The notes beneath the pieces were generated by a model that did not search any database, was not told where the DNA came from, and worked only from the letters and a program-made list of their open reading frames with translations. Both the position numbers and the translations under genes were made by a program. Shown one piece after another: positions 41,538-51,131 of a stretch of DNA of 64,000 nucleotides. Positions within the stretch are counted from its first letter, which is position 1; every line of letters begins with the position of its first letter. Source of the stretch: an uncultured Clostridium sp. (GTDB lineage: Bacteria; Bacillota; Clostridia; Clostridiales; Clostridiaceae); contig NZ_CAKVJA010000001.1 of assembly GCF_934754925.1 (NCBI RefSeq), forward strand, positions 124,001-188,000, written 5' to 3'.

Positions 41538-44270
41538 CTACTTTAATTTTTTGGCATCTTGAACTATTTTAAATAAAGTATTCATTGCATCTAAAGGCGT
41601 CATAGTCATAACCTCTATATTTGCAATTTCAGATAATAAAGATTCCTTTTCCAACATAGTAAAGTCAATTTGTAGCGGTTCATTGCTTTCTTTAACTATA
41701 GTAGATTCATTAATCTTTTTGTCTGTATCCTTAGATACTTCTTTTATAGTATCCTCTACAACAATGTCTTCTTTTTCTATAGCTACTTCTCTTTCATTAG
41801 TATTCTCTGGTTTTATTTCAGTTTCTTTTTCTTTATAAGTATTAAATAATTTATCTATTTCTATTGATTTTTCATTTTCTAATTTAGCTAATATATGCTT
41901 AGCCCTATCTATTACTTCTAACGGTAATCCAGCAAGTTTAGCAACTTCAATACCATAAGATTGATCTGCTCCTCCTTCAACTATCTTTCTTAAGAATATA
42001 ACTTGCCCTTCTGTTTCTTTAACAGCAACTGAATAGTTTTTAACACCATCAATTATTCCTTCTAGTTTAGTTAGTTCATGATAGTGAGTGGCAAATAATG
42101 TTTTACATTTTAAATCGTTATTTTTAGATATATACTCTATAACAGACCATGCAATACTTAAACCATCATAAGTTGATGTTCCTCTTCCAACCTCATCTAA
42201 TAATACTAAACTATTAGGAGTAGCATTTTTTAATATATTAGATACTTCCCACATTTCTACCATGAAAGTTGATTTACCACCAGCTAAATCATCTGATGCA
42301 CCTATTCTTGTAAATATTTTATCACAAACAGATATATTAGCGCTTTTAGCAGGTATAAATGAACCTATTTGAGCCATAAGAGTAATTAGTGCAACCTGTC
42401 TCATATAAGTTGATTTACCGGCCATATTAGGTCCTGTTATTAAAAGTAATCTATTATCATTCTTATTAATACATGTGTTATTAGATACAAACTCTCCGTT
42501 ACCTATTACCTTTTCCACTACAGGATGTCTACCATCTTCTATTTCTATTATTCCTTCATTATTTATATTAGGTCTAATATAATCATTATCAACAGCAACT
42601 TTAGCTAAAGTAGTAAGAGCATCTAAAGATGATATTATATTAGCGCTATTTTTTAATCTAGGAATTTGAGCTTCTACTTTATCTCTTAACTGTACAAATA
42701 GTTCATATTCAAGTGCCATTAAATGTTCATCAGCCCCAAGAATTTTTTCCTCAACTACCTTTAATTCTTCTGTAATATAACGTTCAGCATTTGCCAATGT
42801 TTGCTTTCTTATATATCTTCCCTCAGGTATTAAATTATAGTTAGCTTTAGAAATTTCTATATAATATCCAAAAACCTTATTATATCCTATTTTTAATGAT
42901 TTAATTCCAGTAAACTCTCTTTCTTTACTTTCTAATGAAGCTATCCATTGTTTACCGTTTAATTTTGCCTCTCTTAGTTCATCTACTTTATCAGAGTAAC
43001 CAGCCTTTATTATATTACCTTCTTTAATAGAAGTGGCAGGATCGTCTAATAATGCCTTTGAAAGTAATGTACTTATATCTTCTAATACATCTAAGTTTTT
43101 ATACCATTTATTTAATAAATCTGCTTTACATACAGACAGTCTTTCTTTTATTTCAGGTAATTTCTTTAAAGAGATATTTAAAGATACCAAGTCTTTTGCA
43201 TTTACATTTTTATTAGAAATCTTACCTACTATTCTTTCAATATCATATATGTCTCTTAAGGCTTCACGTAATTCTTCTGTAAAATAAATATTATTAAATA
43301 ATTCATCAACAGAATTTAATCTATTATTAATTTCATCTATATTGATTAGAGGTTCTTCTATCCATTTTCTTAAAGCCCTTCCCCCCATTGTAGTAGAGGT
43401 TTTATCTAAAACCCATATTAAACTACCTTTTTTTGATTTTTCTTTAAGGTTTTCTGTTAATTCTAAGTTTCTTCTAGAACTACTATCAATAGTCATATAA
43501 TTAACTATATCGTAAGTTTCAAGAATATTTATATTAGAAAGGCTCATTTTTTGAGTATCCAATATATATTTTAATAATACGGAAGAGGCTATTTTACTTC
43601 TTAAGTCTAATCCAACAACTTCTACTTCGCTAAATTGATTTATAAGTTCCTCATCAGTACAGTTAAAGTGAAGTATATCTTTCTTTGTTATTAATGCATT
43701 GCTTATATTATGAATTTCATTTATTAACTCTTCGTCAAAGTTTATATCAACAATTACTTCTTTAGGTGAAATTTTAGAAACTTCATCTAAAAGAGTTGTT
43801 TTTAATTCTTTAAAGAAAGTAGTTTTGAATTCACCAGTAGAAATATCTGATGATGCAATTCCATAATATCCATCTTGACTGTATATAGCCATTATATATG
43901 TATTTTTATATTCCTCTTCTCCATTTCCCTCAGAGAATGTTCCAGGTGTAATAACTTTTATTACGTCTCTCTTAACAATTCCTTTAGCTTGAGCAGGATC
44001 CTCTACTTGTTCACATATAGCAACCTTATATCCTTTAGCTACTAGTCTAGAAATATAGTTTGAAGCTGCATGAAAAGGAATACCACACATAGGTGCTCTC
44101 TCTTCAAGTCCACACTCTCTACCAGTTAAAACTAATTCTAGTTCCTTAGAGGCAGTTTTTGCATCTTCAAAGAACATTTCATAAAAATCACCTAATCTAT
44201 AAAAAAGAATACAGTCTTGATATTTATCTTTTATCTCCACATATTGTCTCATCATTGGAGTTAAAGCCAT
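41538..44270 (-). CDS. mutS: DNA mismatch repair protein MutS
   Basis: Mismatch-recognition ATPase. ATG 44270 after TGAGGTGATTAAC (910 aa); the nine bases further to GTG 44279 are part of the ribosome binding site. Mismatch-binding FYRLGDFYEMF lies near residue 27. Walker A GPNMAGKSTYMRQ, Walker B LVLLDEVGRGTST and the signature ATHYHEL are present. Between the ATPase domain and the C-terminal helix (VMTMTPLDAMNTLFKI) there is an acidic Lys/Glu-rich insert of about 60 residues, longer than in most MutS. First gene of mutS-mutL-miaA-hfq. Confidence 0.97.
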   Translation of the reverse strand: MALTPMMRQYVEIKDKYQDCILFYRLGDFYEMFFEDAKTASKELELVLTGRECGLEERAPMCGIPFHAASNYISRLVAKGYKVAICEQVEDPAQAKGIVKRDVIKVITPGTFSEGNGEEEYKNTYIMAIYSQDGYYGIASSDISTGEFKTTFFKELKTTLLDEVSKISPKEVIVDINFDEELINEIHNISNALITKKDILHFNCTDEELINQFSEVEVVGLDLRSKIASSVLLKYILDTQKMSLSNINILETYDIVNYMTIDSSSRRNLELTENLKEKSKKGSLIWVLDKTSTTMGGRALRKWIEEPLINIDEINNRLNSVDELFNNIYFTEELREALRDIYDIERIVGKISNKNVNAKDLVSLNISLKKLPEIKERLSVCKADLLNKWYKNLDVLEDISTLLSKALLDDPATSIKEGNIIKAGYSDKVDELREAKLNGKQWIASLESKEREFTGIKSLKIGYNKVFGYYIEISKANYNLIPEGRYIRKQTLANAERYITEELKVVEEKILGADEHLMALEYELFVQLRDKVEAQIPRLKNSANIISSLDALTTLAKVAVDNDYIRPNINNEGIIEIEDGRHPVVEKVIGNGEFVSNNTCINKNDNRLLLITGPNMAGKSTYMRQVALITLMAQIGSFIPAKSANISVCDKIFTRIGASDDLAGGKSTFMVEMWEVSNILKNATPNSLVLLDEVGRGTSTYDGLSIAWSVIEYISKNNDLKCKTLFATHYHELTKLEGIIDGVKNYSVAVKETEGQVIFLRKIVEGGADQSYGIEVAKLAGLPLEVIDRAKHILAKLENEKSIEIDKLFNTYKEKETEIKPENTNEREVAIEKEDIVVEDTIKEVSKDTDKKINESTIVKESNEPLQIDFTMLEKESLLSEIANIEVMTMTPLDAMNTLFKIVQDAKKLK

Positions 44271-44444
44271 GTTAATCACCTCAGTTATATTTTATATGCT
44301 AAATTCAACATCTTAGCCGTTTATCAACAATTATACAACATTTCTAAATTAATAGAAAGTGATAAAAATGAAAGTAATTTCTGTAATTGAAAGAGCTTAT
44401 ATATACTGTTCTTACAATATTATAGAGTATACTATTAGAAAGCT

Positions 44445-44486
44445 AAAAAAGGAGCCTCGCACTAATTATTTAATGCGATAGCTCCT
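44445..44486 (-). terminator. Terminator after miaB
   Basis: On the minus strand TAGGAGC-TATCGCA pairs with TGCGA-GGCTCCT around an A/T loop and runs into TTTTTT. Confidence 0.85.
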
Positions 44487-44492
44487 AAAAAA

Positions 44493-45836
44493 TTATTTTA
44501 CAGCTTCACCAATTAAAGAGAAGTTTTGTGCCTTAGTAATTTTAACATTTACTATATCACCAACTTTTACATCTTCTCCAGAGAAGTTAACTAGTCTACC
44601 ATTTCTAGTTCTACCTGAAAGTTTACTTTCATCATTTTTACTAGTACCTTCAACTAATACTTCAACAACTTTACCGTCATAAGCTTTATTCTTAGCTATA
44701 ACACCATTATTTACGGCTTCAACTAATCTATTGAATCTGTGATGTTTATCTTCTTCAGAAACTTGATTTAACATCATATCAGCAGGTGTATTATTTCTTC
44801 TAGAATAGATAAAAGTAAAGGCTGAATCATATTCTACTTCTTTTACTAAGTTTAGTGTATCTAAGAAGTCTTCTTCAGTTTCACCTGGGAACCCAACAAT
44901 TATATCTGTTGTTATAGCAACATCAGGTATTTCTTGTTTAATTTTATTTACTAAAGACATATAGTATTCTCTTGTATAATGTCTATTCATTTTCTTTAAG
45001 ATTCTATCAGAACCACTTTGTACAGGTAAGTGGATTTGTTCACATAGTTTACCACATTCTTTAATAGCTTTAATAACATCATCATTTAAATCTTTTGGAT
45101 GAGATGTCATAAATCTAACTCTTTCTAAACCATCAATTTCATTTATCATTCTTAAAAGCTCTGCAAATGAAACTTCATTTTCAAGTCCTTTTCCGTAAGA
45201 GTTAACATTTTGACCTAGTAAAGTAACTTCTTTATATCCCTTTGAAACTAAATCCTTTATTTCATTTATAATATCTTCAGGTTTTCTTGATCTTTCTCTA
45301 CCTCTTACAAATGGTACTATACAATAAGTACAGAAATTATTACATCCATACATGATAGTTACAAATGCTTTTACATCACTTTGTCTATCTATTGGTAGTC
45401 CTTCAACAATTTCTTCTTCCTTATTAAATATTTCTTTTATTTGAACTCCTTCTGTTCTTACTCTATTTAAGTATTCAGGGAATTTATATGCATTATGAGT
45501 TCCAAAGATAATATTAACATATGGGAATTGTTTTAATATTTTATCAGCCATACCGTCTTGTTGCATCATGCATCCACATATACCAATTATTAAATCTGGA
45601 TTTTTTTCTTTTAATTTTTTTAATTGACCTAAGTTACCAAATACTTTATTTTCAGCATTTTCTCTAACACAACAAGTATTATATAATATTATTCCAGCTT
45701 CATTTTTATCTTCTGTTCTTGTATATCCAAGTCTTTTAAGCATACCTGAAAGTTTTTCTGAATCCTCTTCATTCATTTGGCATCCCCAAGTTTCTATATA
45801 ATATTTTAATAATCCATTATTTGTTTCGTTAACCAT
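44493..45836 (-). CDS. miaB: tRNA methylthiotransferase MiaB
   Basis: Radical-SAM enzyme adding a 2-methylthio group to i6A37 of tRNA, the step after MiaA. 447 aa; ATG 45836 after GGAGGAAATTTTTT. N-terminal cluster motifs: ETWGCQMNEEDSEKL, NTCCVRENAENKVFG, GICGCMMQQ. The radical SAM CxxxCxxC is in GCNNFCTYCIVPFVRGRERSR (first part). The TRAM domain is at the end. QMNEEDSE distinguishes MiaB from RimO at 20484-21821. Own terminator. Confidence 0.97.
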   Translation of the reverse strand: MVNETNNGLLKYYIETWGCQMNEEDSEKLSGMLKRLGYTRTEDKNEAGIILYNTCCVRENAENKVFGNLGQLKKLKEKNPDLIIGICGCMMQQDGMADKILKQFPYVNIIFGTHNAYKFPEYLNRVRTEGVQIKEIFNKEEEIVEGLPIDRQSDVKAFVTIMYGCNNFCTYCIVPFVRGRERSRKPEDIINEIKDLVSKGYKEVTLLGQNVNSYGKGLENEVSFAELLRMINEIDGLERVRFMTSHPKDLNDDVIKAIKECGKLCEQIHLPVQSGSDRILKKMNRHYTREYYMSLVNKIKQEIPDVAITTDIIVGFPGETEEDFLDTLNLVKEVEYDSAFTFIYSRRNNTPADMMLNQVSEEDKHHRFNRLVEAVNNGVIAKNKAYDGKVVEVLVEGTSKNDESKLSGRTRNGRLVNFSGEDVKVGDIVNVKITKAQNFSLIGEAVK

Positions 45837-45953
45837 AAAAAATTTCCTCCATTGTTACTTATATATTCAATTCTTAATGTATTATAACATAATATTTTGT
45901 AAAAAATAAATACTAAACCACTTAGTATTTTTTTCTTTAATATCTTTTTTTGT

Positions 45954-45980
45954 AAAAAAATAAGGATAGCTTTAACTATC
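45954..45980 (-). terminator. Terminator after the GNAT gene
   Basis: GATAGT/GCTATC stem (45965-45980); on the minus strand it is followed by CTTATTTTTTT. Confidence 0.7.
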
Positions 45981-46037
45981 ACTTATAAAAACTTTAATAT
46001 GTGTAAAGAAAGATAAGTAAAAAAAATTAAAATAAGT

Positions 46038-46973
46038 TTATCTTTCCCATCTATTAATTATAGATTGGGGAGTAAATCCTATCCAATTATATAATTTTAA
46101 TGCACCATAATTAGTCTCTTCAACTCTTATAAATAATTCATTAATATTCATATTTTTAGCTTTTTGAATTAAATTATTTAATAAGATTTTACCAAAACCA
46201 TAATTTCTGAATTCTTTTATTATTCCAAAATTAACCACAGTATACATATCTCTATTATAAATTATTTGACCATATCCAATAGCTACATCATTCACTTTAA
46301 GAAAGAGTGATAAATCTTCAATATAATAATCTTGTTCTATATCATTTTTTATATCCTCAATCTCTAATGGAACTCTAGTAGAAGCAGAAAAAATAGAATT
46401 TTGTAATTTACATCGAAGCTCTTCATCCTTTTTTAAAACAACCTTTTCTATAGATATTTTAACTTCATTTATGTTAGAATTATATAACATATTTATTTTC
46501 TTTAATAAGTCATTATTATCTTTTAATGAACATATTAGATTATTTGTTTGTTGTTCTTTATTATAATTTTTTAAATTTATACTCATCAAAATTGAAGGTT
46601 TTACTTTTTTAAAGCCTAGTTTTGAAAGCATTTTATTATTACATGTGTCATCACAAGTTTCATAAGAGAGAACAGTATTATTAAAGCTATTTAAAATATT
46701 AGGAGATAATAAATCTAAATATTCTTGTTTAACATATAAAGACCATACTCGAACAGGAATATCTACTGGAACCTCATACCAGATATATCCTATAACAGTT
46801 TTATTATAAGTAAATAGCTTAACAAACTTTTTTAAAAAAATTTTTAAAAAAAACTTTTCATTTTCATAGTATTCAAAAAAGTTTTTATCATAGTTTTCTT
46901 TACTGAATCTCTCTAAATTTAAAGTTTTAAAATTCTCAAAATTATTACTAGACAACCTTTCTAAAAATACCAT
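46038..46973 (-). CDS. GNAT-family N-acetyltransferase (possible double domain)
   Basis: 311 aa; ATG 46973 after AGGGGTTAAGT. The C-terminal 130 residues are a clear GNAT domain: FLKVNDVAIGYGQIIY, VNFGIIKEFRNYGFGKILLNN (acetyl-CoA loop; R/QxxGxG/A-like) and RVEETNYGALKLYNWIGFTP. The N-terminal half (NKTVIGYIWYEVPVDIPVRV, LYVKQEYLDL, KLGFKKVKPSILM) looks like a second, degenerate GNAT fold. The substrate is unknown. It stands alone between miaB and the S1-domain gene. Confidence 0.85.
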   Translation of the reverse strand: MVFLERLSSNNFENFKTLNLERFSKENYDKNFFEYYENEKFFLKIFLKKFVKLFTYNKTVIGYIWYEVPVDIPVRVWSLYVKQEYLDLLSPNILNSFNNTVLSYETCDDTCNNKMLSKLGFKKVKPSILMSINLKNYNKEQQTNNLICSLKDNNDLLKKINMLYNSNINEVKISIEKVVLKKDEELRCKLQNSIFSASTRVPLEIEDIKNDIEQDYYIEDLSLFLKVNDVAIGYGQIIYNRDMYTVVNFGIIKEFRNYGFGKILLNNLIQKAKNMNINELFIRVEETNYGALKLYNWIGFTPQSIINRWER

Positions 46974-47014
46974 ACTTAACCCCTATTCTAATTTTCTCAT
47001 AACCCTTAATATAT

Positions 47015-47056
47015 AAAAAGATTACACTTATATATATGTGTAATCTTTTTTTTTTA
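47015..47056. terminator. Terminator after the S1-domain gene
   Basis: AAAAAGATTACAC (47015-47027) pairs with GTGTAATCTTTTT (47038-47050), with A and T runs on both sides. Confidence 0.9.
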
Positions 47057-47066
47057 TTTCTAAAAT

Positions 47067-48125
47067 TTATTGCGCATCTTTTATACTTAAGGCAATTCTT
47101 TTATTTTCTTTATCTATACTTAAAATTATACATTTAACTTCTTCATCTATTTTTAATACTTCAGAAGGATGTTTAATGTGATCATGGCTTATTTTAGAAA
47201 TATGAACTAAACCATCTATTCCAGGTTCTAATTCTACAAAAGCACCAAAATCATTGATTCTAACTACTTTACCTAAAACAGCTGAATTAATAGCATATTT
47301 TTCATCTACTACGCTCCATGGTTCTGGAGTTAAGGCTTTTATACTTAAAGATAATTTCTTTTGTTCTTTATCTAAGCTTAAAATCTTAACATCAACTATT
47401 TGACCAATTTTTAATATTTCTTCACAAGAATTAACATGTCTCCATGAAAGTTGAGATAAGTGTATTAAACCATCTATTCCATTAATTTCTGCAAAAGCAC
47501 CAAATTTAGTAAATCTTTTGATTTCAGCTTTTACGATATCACCTTCATGTAATGAATCCCAAGCTAATTTCTCTTTTGCAGCTTTAGCTTCTTCTAATAT
47601 TATTCTTCTTGATGCAACTATTTTTGAAAGATTATCTCTTGAAAAATCAATTAATCTTACAGTTAAAGTAGTTCCAACTAAGTTCTCCTTATTTTCAACA
47701 TACTTTGTATCTATTTGAGACGCAGGGATGAAAATTCTAACACCATTATAGTAGGCTACTAATCCTTTCTCTTTAGCATCTTTAACAATAACATCAAATT
47801 CAGATTTATTATTGAATAACTCTTCTAATTTAGCTAATGTTTCTTCTTTTTCATATTCTAATCTAGATAAAACTACATAATTATCTTCATTCTTTAATTT
47901 TATTACTTTAGCTTTTATTGTATCTCCAACTTTTAAAGTTGATAATACTGAATTAAGTCTATCTTCAGATGCTAATTCTTTAAAAGGAATTACTCCATCA
48001 GACTTATATCCAACTAATGATATTTGTAATTGACCATCTTTTATTGAAAGTATTTCTCCTTCAATTTCATCACCAATTTTAAATCTTCTGTCCATTTCAT
48101 TCATTAATAATAATTGTTCTTCCAT
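47067..48125 (-). CDS. rpsA: S1 RNA-binding domain protein (ribosomal protein S1 homologue)
   Basis: Four-repeat S1 protein. The frame opens at 48170, inside ispH, but GGAGGGATTATAAAA precedes ATG 48125, giving 352 aa. S1 repeats lie at about residues 15-87, 105-170, 188-258 and 273-345; repeats 3 and 4 are best conserved (KFGAFAEINGIDGLIHLSQLS; DFGAFVELEPGIDGLVHISK in part). Short four-domain S1 proteins of this kind occur across Firmicutes and may not act exactly as E. coli S1. It begins two bases after the ispH stop, so the two are translationally coupled; in some clostridia they are fused. Confidence 0.92.
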   Translation of the reverse strand: MEEQLLLMNEMDRRFKIGDEIEGEILSIKDGQLQISLVGYKSDGVIPFKELASEDRLNSVLSTLKVGDTIKAKVIKLKNEDNYVVLSRLEYEKEETLAKLEELFNNKSEFDVIVKDAKEKGLVAYYNGVRIFIPASQIDTKYVENKENLVGTTLTVRLIDFSRDNLSKIVASRRIILEEAKAAKEKLAWDSLHEGDIVKAEIKRFTKFGAFAEINGIDGLIHLSQLSWRHVNSCEEILKIGQIVDVKILSLDKEQKKLSLSIKALTPEPWSVVDEKYAINSAVLGKVVRINDFGAFVELEPGIDGLVHISKISHDHIKHPSEVLKIDEEVKCIILSIDKENKRIALSIKDAQ

Positions 48126-48127
48126 TT

Positions 48128-48973
48128 TTATAATCCCTCCATAATTTTGACTACTTCCTTTATAATCCAATCTGGAGTTGAAGCTCCAGCTGTTATACCG
48201 ATATTTTTAATATTCTTATTTTCTAATAAATCCTTAGGCAATTCGCTAGCATTCTCAATATGAATTGTATTTTTACAATTTTCCTTAGCTATTTGATATA
48301 GTTTAGTTGTATTTGAACTATGTTTTCCGCCTATAACAATCATGAAATCAACATTTTTAGATAAGTCATATACGCTTTTTTGTCTTTCTTCAGTTGCTGC
48401 ACAAATTGTATTAAAGGATTTTAATTCTTCAATAGATTCCTTGGATAAATTATCCATTGTTTTATCCCAATTTTCTTCTTTTTCTGTAGTTTGAGAAACT
48501 ACACAGACCTTATTTGGAAGATGTTCTTTAAAGCTACCATCATTAGTAATTATAGCATCGTTATTGCACCAACCATTAATACCAACAACCTCAGGATGTT
48601 TTTCATCACCAAGAATAACAATTTTATATCCTTCATTAGAGAATTTATTAACTTTTTGTTGGATATTAGTTACAAACGGACATGTTGCATTTATAACAAT
48701 TAACCCTTTTTCATTTAAATCATCAAATGTTTTTTTTGATACACCATGAGATCTTATTAAGATAACATCTCCTTTACATAGATTGTCTATATTATTTAGG
48801 TCTATTGCATATATATTATTTTCTTCTAAGTATTTTACTACATCACCATTATGTATTAATGGGCCTAATGTATATATTCTTTTATTAAATTGTTTTTGAG
48901 TTTTTATTGCTTCATCTACTGCTCTTTTAACTCCAAAACAAAAACCAGCATTTTCAGCTAATAATACTTTCAT
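48128..48973 (-). CDS. ispH: 4-hydroxy-3-methylbut-2-enyl diphosphate reductase
   Basis: [4Fe-4S] enzyme, last step of the non-mevalonate isoprenoid pathway, making IPP and DMAPP (DMAPP also feeds MiaA). 281 aa; ATG 48973 after TAGGAG. Cluster cysteines: AENAGFCFGVKRAVD (Cys12), NATCPFVTN (near 96) and TICAATEERQ (near 190). Substrate residues: RSHGVSK, HPEVVGI, SSNTTKL and the ending TAGASTPDWII. It is between cmk and the S1-domain gene, a typical clostridial order. Confidence 0.97.
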   Translation of the reverse strand: MKVLLAENAGFCFGVKRAVDEAIKTQKQFNKRIYTLGPLIHNGDVVKYLEENNIYAIDLNNIDNLCKGDVILIRSHGVSKKTFDDLNEKGLIVINATCPFVTNIQQKVNKFSNEGYKIVILGDEKHPEVVGINGWCNNDAIITNDGSFKEHLPNKVCVVSQTTEKEENWDKTMDNLSKESIEELKSFNTICAATEERQKSVYDLSKNVDFMIVIGGKHSSNTTKLYQIAKENCKNTIHIENASELPKDLLENKNIKNIGITAGASTPDWIIKEVVKIMEGL

Positions 48974-49017
48974 AAATTTTCTCCTATATCTTTAGTTTTT
49001 AAATGATATCTCTTAAT

Positions 49018-49674
49018 CTATTGTAAAGCATTTTCTATAAAATTACAAATTATTTCAGTAACTTCATCAATATTGTAATTAGAACTATCGATTTCTATAG
49101 CATCGTCCGCTTTTCTTAATGGATCAACTTCACGAGTACTATCAATGTAATCTCTTTTAATTATATCTTCTAAAAGTTTATCATAATTAACATCTAAGCC
49201 TCTATTTAGAAGTTCTGTATACCTTCTTCTTGCTCTTTCTTCAGGTGATGCAGTTAGGAAAAACTTAAATTTAGAATTTTTTAATACAACTGTTCCGATA
49301 TCTCTACCATCCATAATTACGTTATATTTTTCTGACATTTTTCTTTGTAGAGAAACAAGCTTACTTCTTACTTCAGGAATAGAAGCATAGTTAGAAACTA
49401 TTGCACTTATCTCTGGCATTGTTATTTCATTTTGAATGTTAACTCCATCTAATATTAAATCATCATTTTCAAAATGCATTTCCATGTTATCTATCATAGA
49501 CATTAATGCAGTAATATTAGTAGTATCAATATCATTTCTTTTAGCTAATAAAGCCACAGCTCTATACATTGCTCCAGTATTTATATACATTAAATCAAAT
49601 TTTTTACCTACTAGCTTAGCTATTGTACTTTTCCCCGCACCAGCTGGTCCATCTATTGCTACTGATATTCTCAT
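49018..49674 (-). CDS. cmk: Cytidylate kinase
   Basis: Phosphorylates CMP and dCMP. ATG 49674 is preceded by AAAGGTGGAAAAATTATT, giving 218 aa; the extra codons of the longer frame cover that site. P-loop DGPAGAGKSTIAK, NTGAMYRAVAL, MDGRDIGTVVL (CMP-binding) and TASPEERARRRYTEL (lid) are present. It is upstream of ispH with 44 bases between. Confidence 0.97.
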   Translation of the reverse strand: MRISVAIDGPAGAGKSTIAKLVGKKFDLMYINTGAMYRAVALLAKRNDIDTTNITALMSMIDNMEMHFENDDLILDGVNIQNEITMPEISAIVSNYASIPEVRSKLVSLQRKMSEKYNVIMDGRDIGTVVLKNSKFKFFLTASPEERARRRYTELLNRGLDVNYDKLLEDIIKRDYIDSTREVDPLRKADDAIEIDSSNYNIDEVTEIICNFIENALQ

Positions 49675-49835
49675 AATAATTTTTCCACCTTTCAAATAAA
49701 ACCTCTATCTTATGTTCTTATTAATTATATAATTAAATTTTAAATATAACAATCGTTAAAGAAAACTACCTATATTGTAAAATAAATTCTTTCTTTAGCT
49801 CCTAATAACGAAATTTCATTCTATAAATATTTTTA

Positions 49836-51050
49836 TTAAATATTATTTCCAGCAATATATCCAGTGGATAGCGCTATTTGTACGTTATAACCACCAGTAA
49901 ATGCATCTACGTCTATAACTTCACCTGCAAATGATAAATTTGAAATTAATTTAGATTTCATAGTAGATGGATCAATTTCTAATGTATTAACTCCACCGGC
50001 TGTTACTATTGCCTCTTCTATAGGCCTTAATCCCTTAATGTTCATTTTTATATTTTTAATTATATATACAAGATTTTTTCTTTCATCTTTAGTTATAACA
50101 TTTACTTTTTTATCCGCTGGAATTCCACTTAGTCTAATTATTAAAGGAATTAGTTTTTGAGGTAATAAGTCATTTAAAGAATTCTTAAACTCTTTATTTT
50201 GATACTTTAAAAAGTCCTTTTGAATTCTTTTATCAAGTTCATTAATTTCTAATGCTGGCTTTAAATCAAGTAATGCTGTATAACTTGAATCATTTTTTAT
50301 AAATCTTGAACCTTTTAAGACTAATGGACCTGATATTCCATAACTTGTAAATAGCATTTCCCCCTGCTCTTTATATAAAACTTTATTGTTTTTTAAAATA
50401 CTTAATGAAATATTTTTTAAAGATAATCCCATTAATTCTTTCAGCCATTTTTCATTTAATTCAATAGGCACCAATGAAGGTTTTAAATCAATTATGCTAT
50501 GTCCAAGTTTTTTTGCAAAGTCATATCCATCACCTTTAGAGCCTGTAAGTGGATAAGATGCTCCACCAGTAGCTATAATAAAATGATCCCCTATTATTTT
50601 TTGAGAATTGTTTATTTCAACCCCTAATATTCTGTCATTTTTAGATAAAATATTAGTTACCTTAGAATTAAGTTTAACTTGAACATTATTCTCCTTTAAT
50701 CCATTAGAAAGGCCTTTTATAATATCAGATGATTTGTCAGATGATGGAAATATTCTTCCGCCACGTTCTGTTTTTAATTTAATTCCTTGGTTTTCAAAGA
50801 AGTGTATAGTATCTTCATTTGTAAATGAGTAAAGTGAGCTATATAGGAAATGAGGATTTCCATAAATATAATCAAAAAATTCACTTATATCTTTGGCATT
50901 TGTAACATTACATCTACCTTTGCCTGTTATAAAAAGTTTTTTACCAACTCTATCATTTCCGTCTAAAAGAATAACTTCATGATTTTTAGAGGCAGTGATT
51001 GCGGCCATTATTCCTGCAGGGCCAGCGCCTATTACAATTACTTTTGCCAT
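49836..51050 (-). CDS. HI0933-family flavoprotein (NAD(P)/FAD-dependent oxidoreductase)
   Basis: 404 aa; ATG 51050 after AGGAGGATTTTAA. The N-terminal Rossmann FAD site is VIGAGPAGIMAAITAS with Glu/Asp-type strand end VILLDGNDRVGKKLFITGKGRCN, the signature of the HI0933/YhiN family. ATGGASYPLTGSKGDGYDFA and the C-terminal AGEVIDVDAFTGGYNVQIA complete the FAD domain. The physiological reaction of this family is not known. It is conserved near cmk in clostridia. Confidence 0.92.
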   Translation of the reverse strand: MAKVIVIGAGPAGIMAAITASKNHEVILLDGNDRVGKKLFITGKGRCNVTNAKDISEFFDYIYGNPHFLYSSLYSFTNEDTIHFFENQGIKLKTERGGRIFPSSDKSSDIIKGLSNGLKENNVQVKLNSKVTNILSKNDRILGVEINNSQKIIGDHFIIATGGASYPLTGSKGDGYDFAKKLGHSIIDLKPSLVPIELNEKWLKELMGLSLKNISLSILKNNKVLYKEQGEMLFTSYGISGPLVLKGSRFIKNDSSYTALLDLKPALEINELDKRIQKDFLKYQNKEFKNSLNDLLPQKLIPLIIRLSGIPADKKVNVITKDERKNLVYIIKNIKMNIKGLRPIEEAIVTAGGVNTLEIDPSTMKSKLISNLSFAGEVIDVDAFTGGYNVQIALSTGYIAGNNI

Positions 51051-51081
51051 TTAAAATCCTCCTAAAATTTTATTTATAATA

Positions 51082-51110
51082 ACTAAAGGAATTAACATTT
51101 GTTAATTCCT
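51082..51110 (-). terminator. Terminator after the RpiR-family gene
   Basis: AGGAATTAACA (51087-51097) pairs with TGTTAATTCCT (51100-51110); on the minus strand it ends in a short T-rich run. Confidence 0.75.
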
Positions 51111-51131
51111 CCTCTTTTAGAATAAAATATC

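Noticed and set aside
44368..44481. Plus-strand 37-codon frame between mutS and miaB
   Set aside because: Weak ribosome binding site, runs through the miaB terminator, and no recognisable protein.
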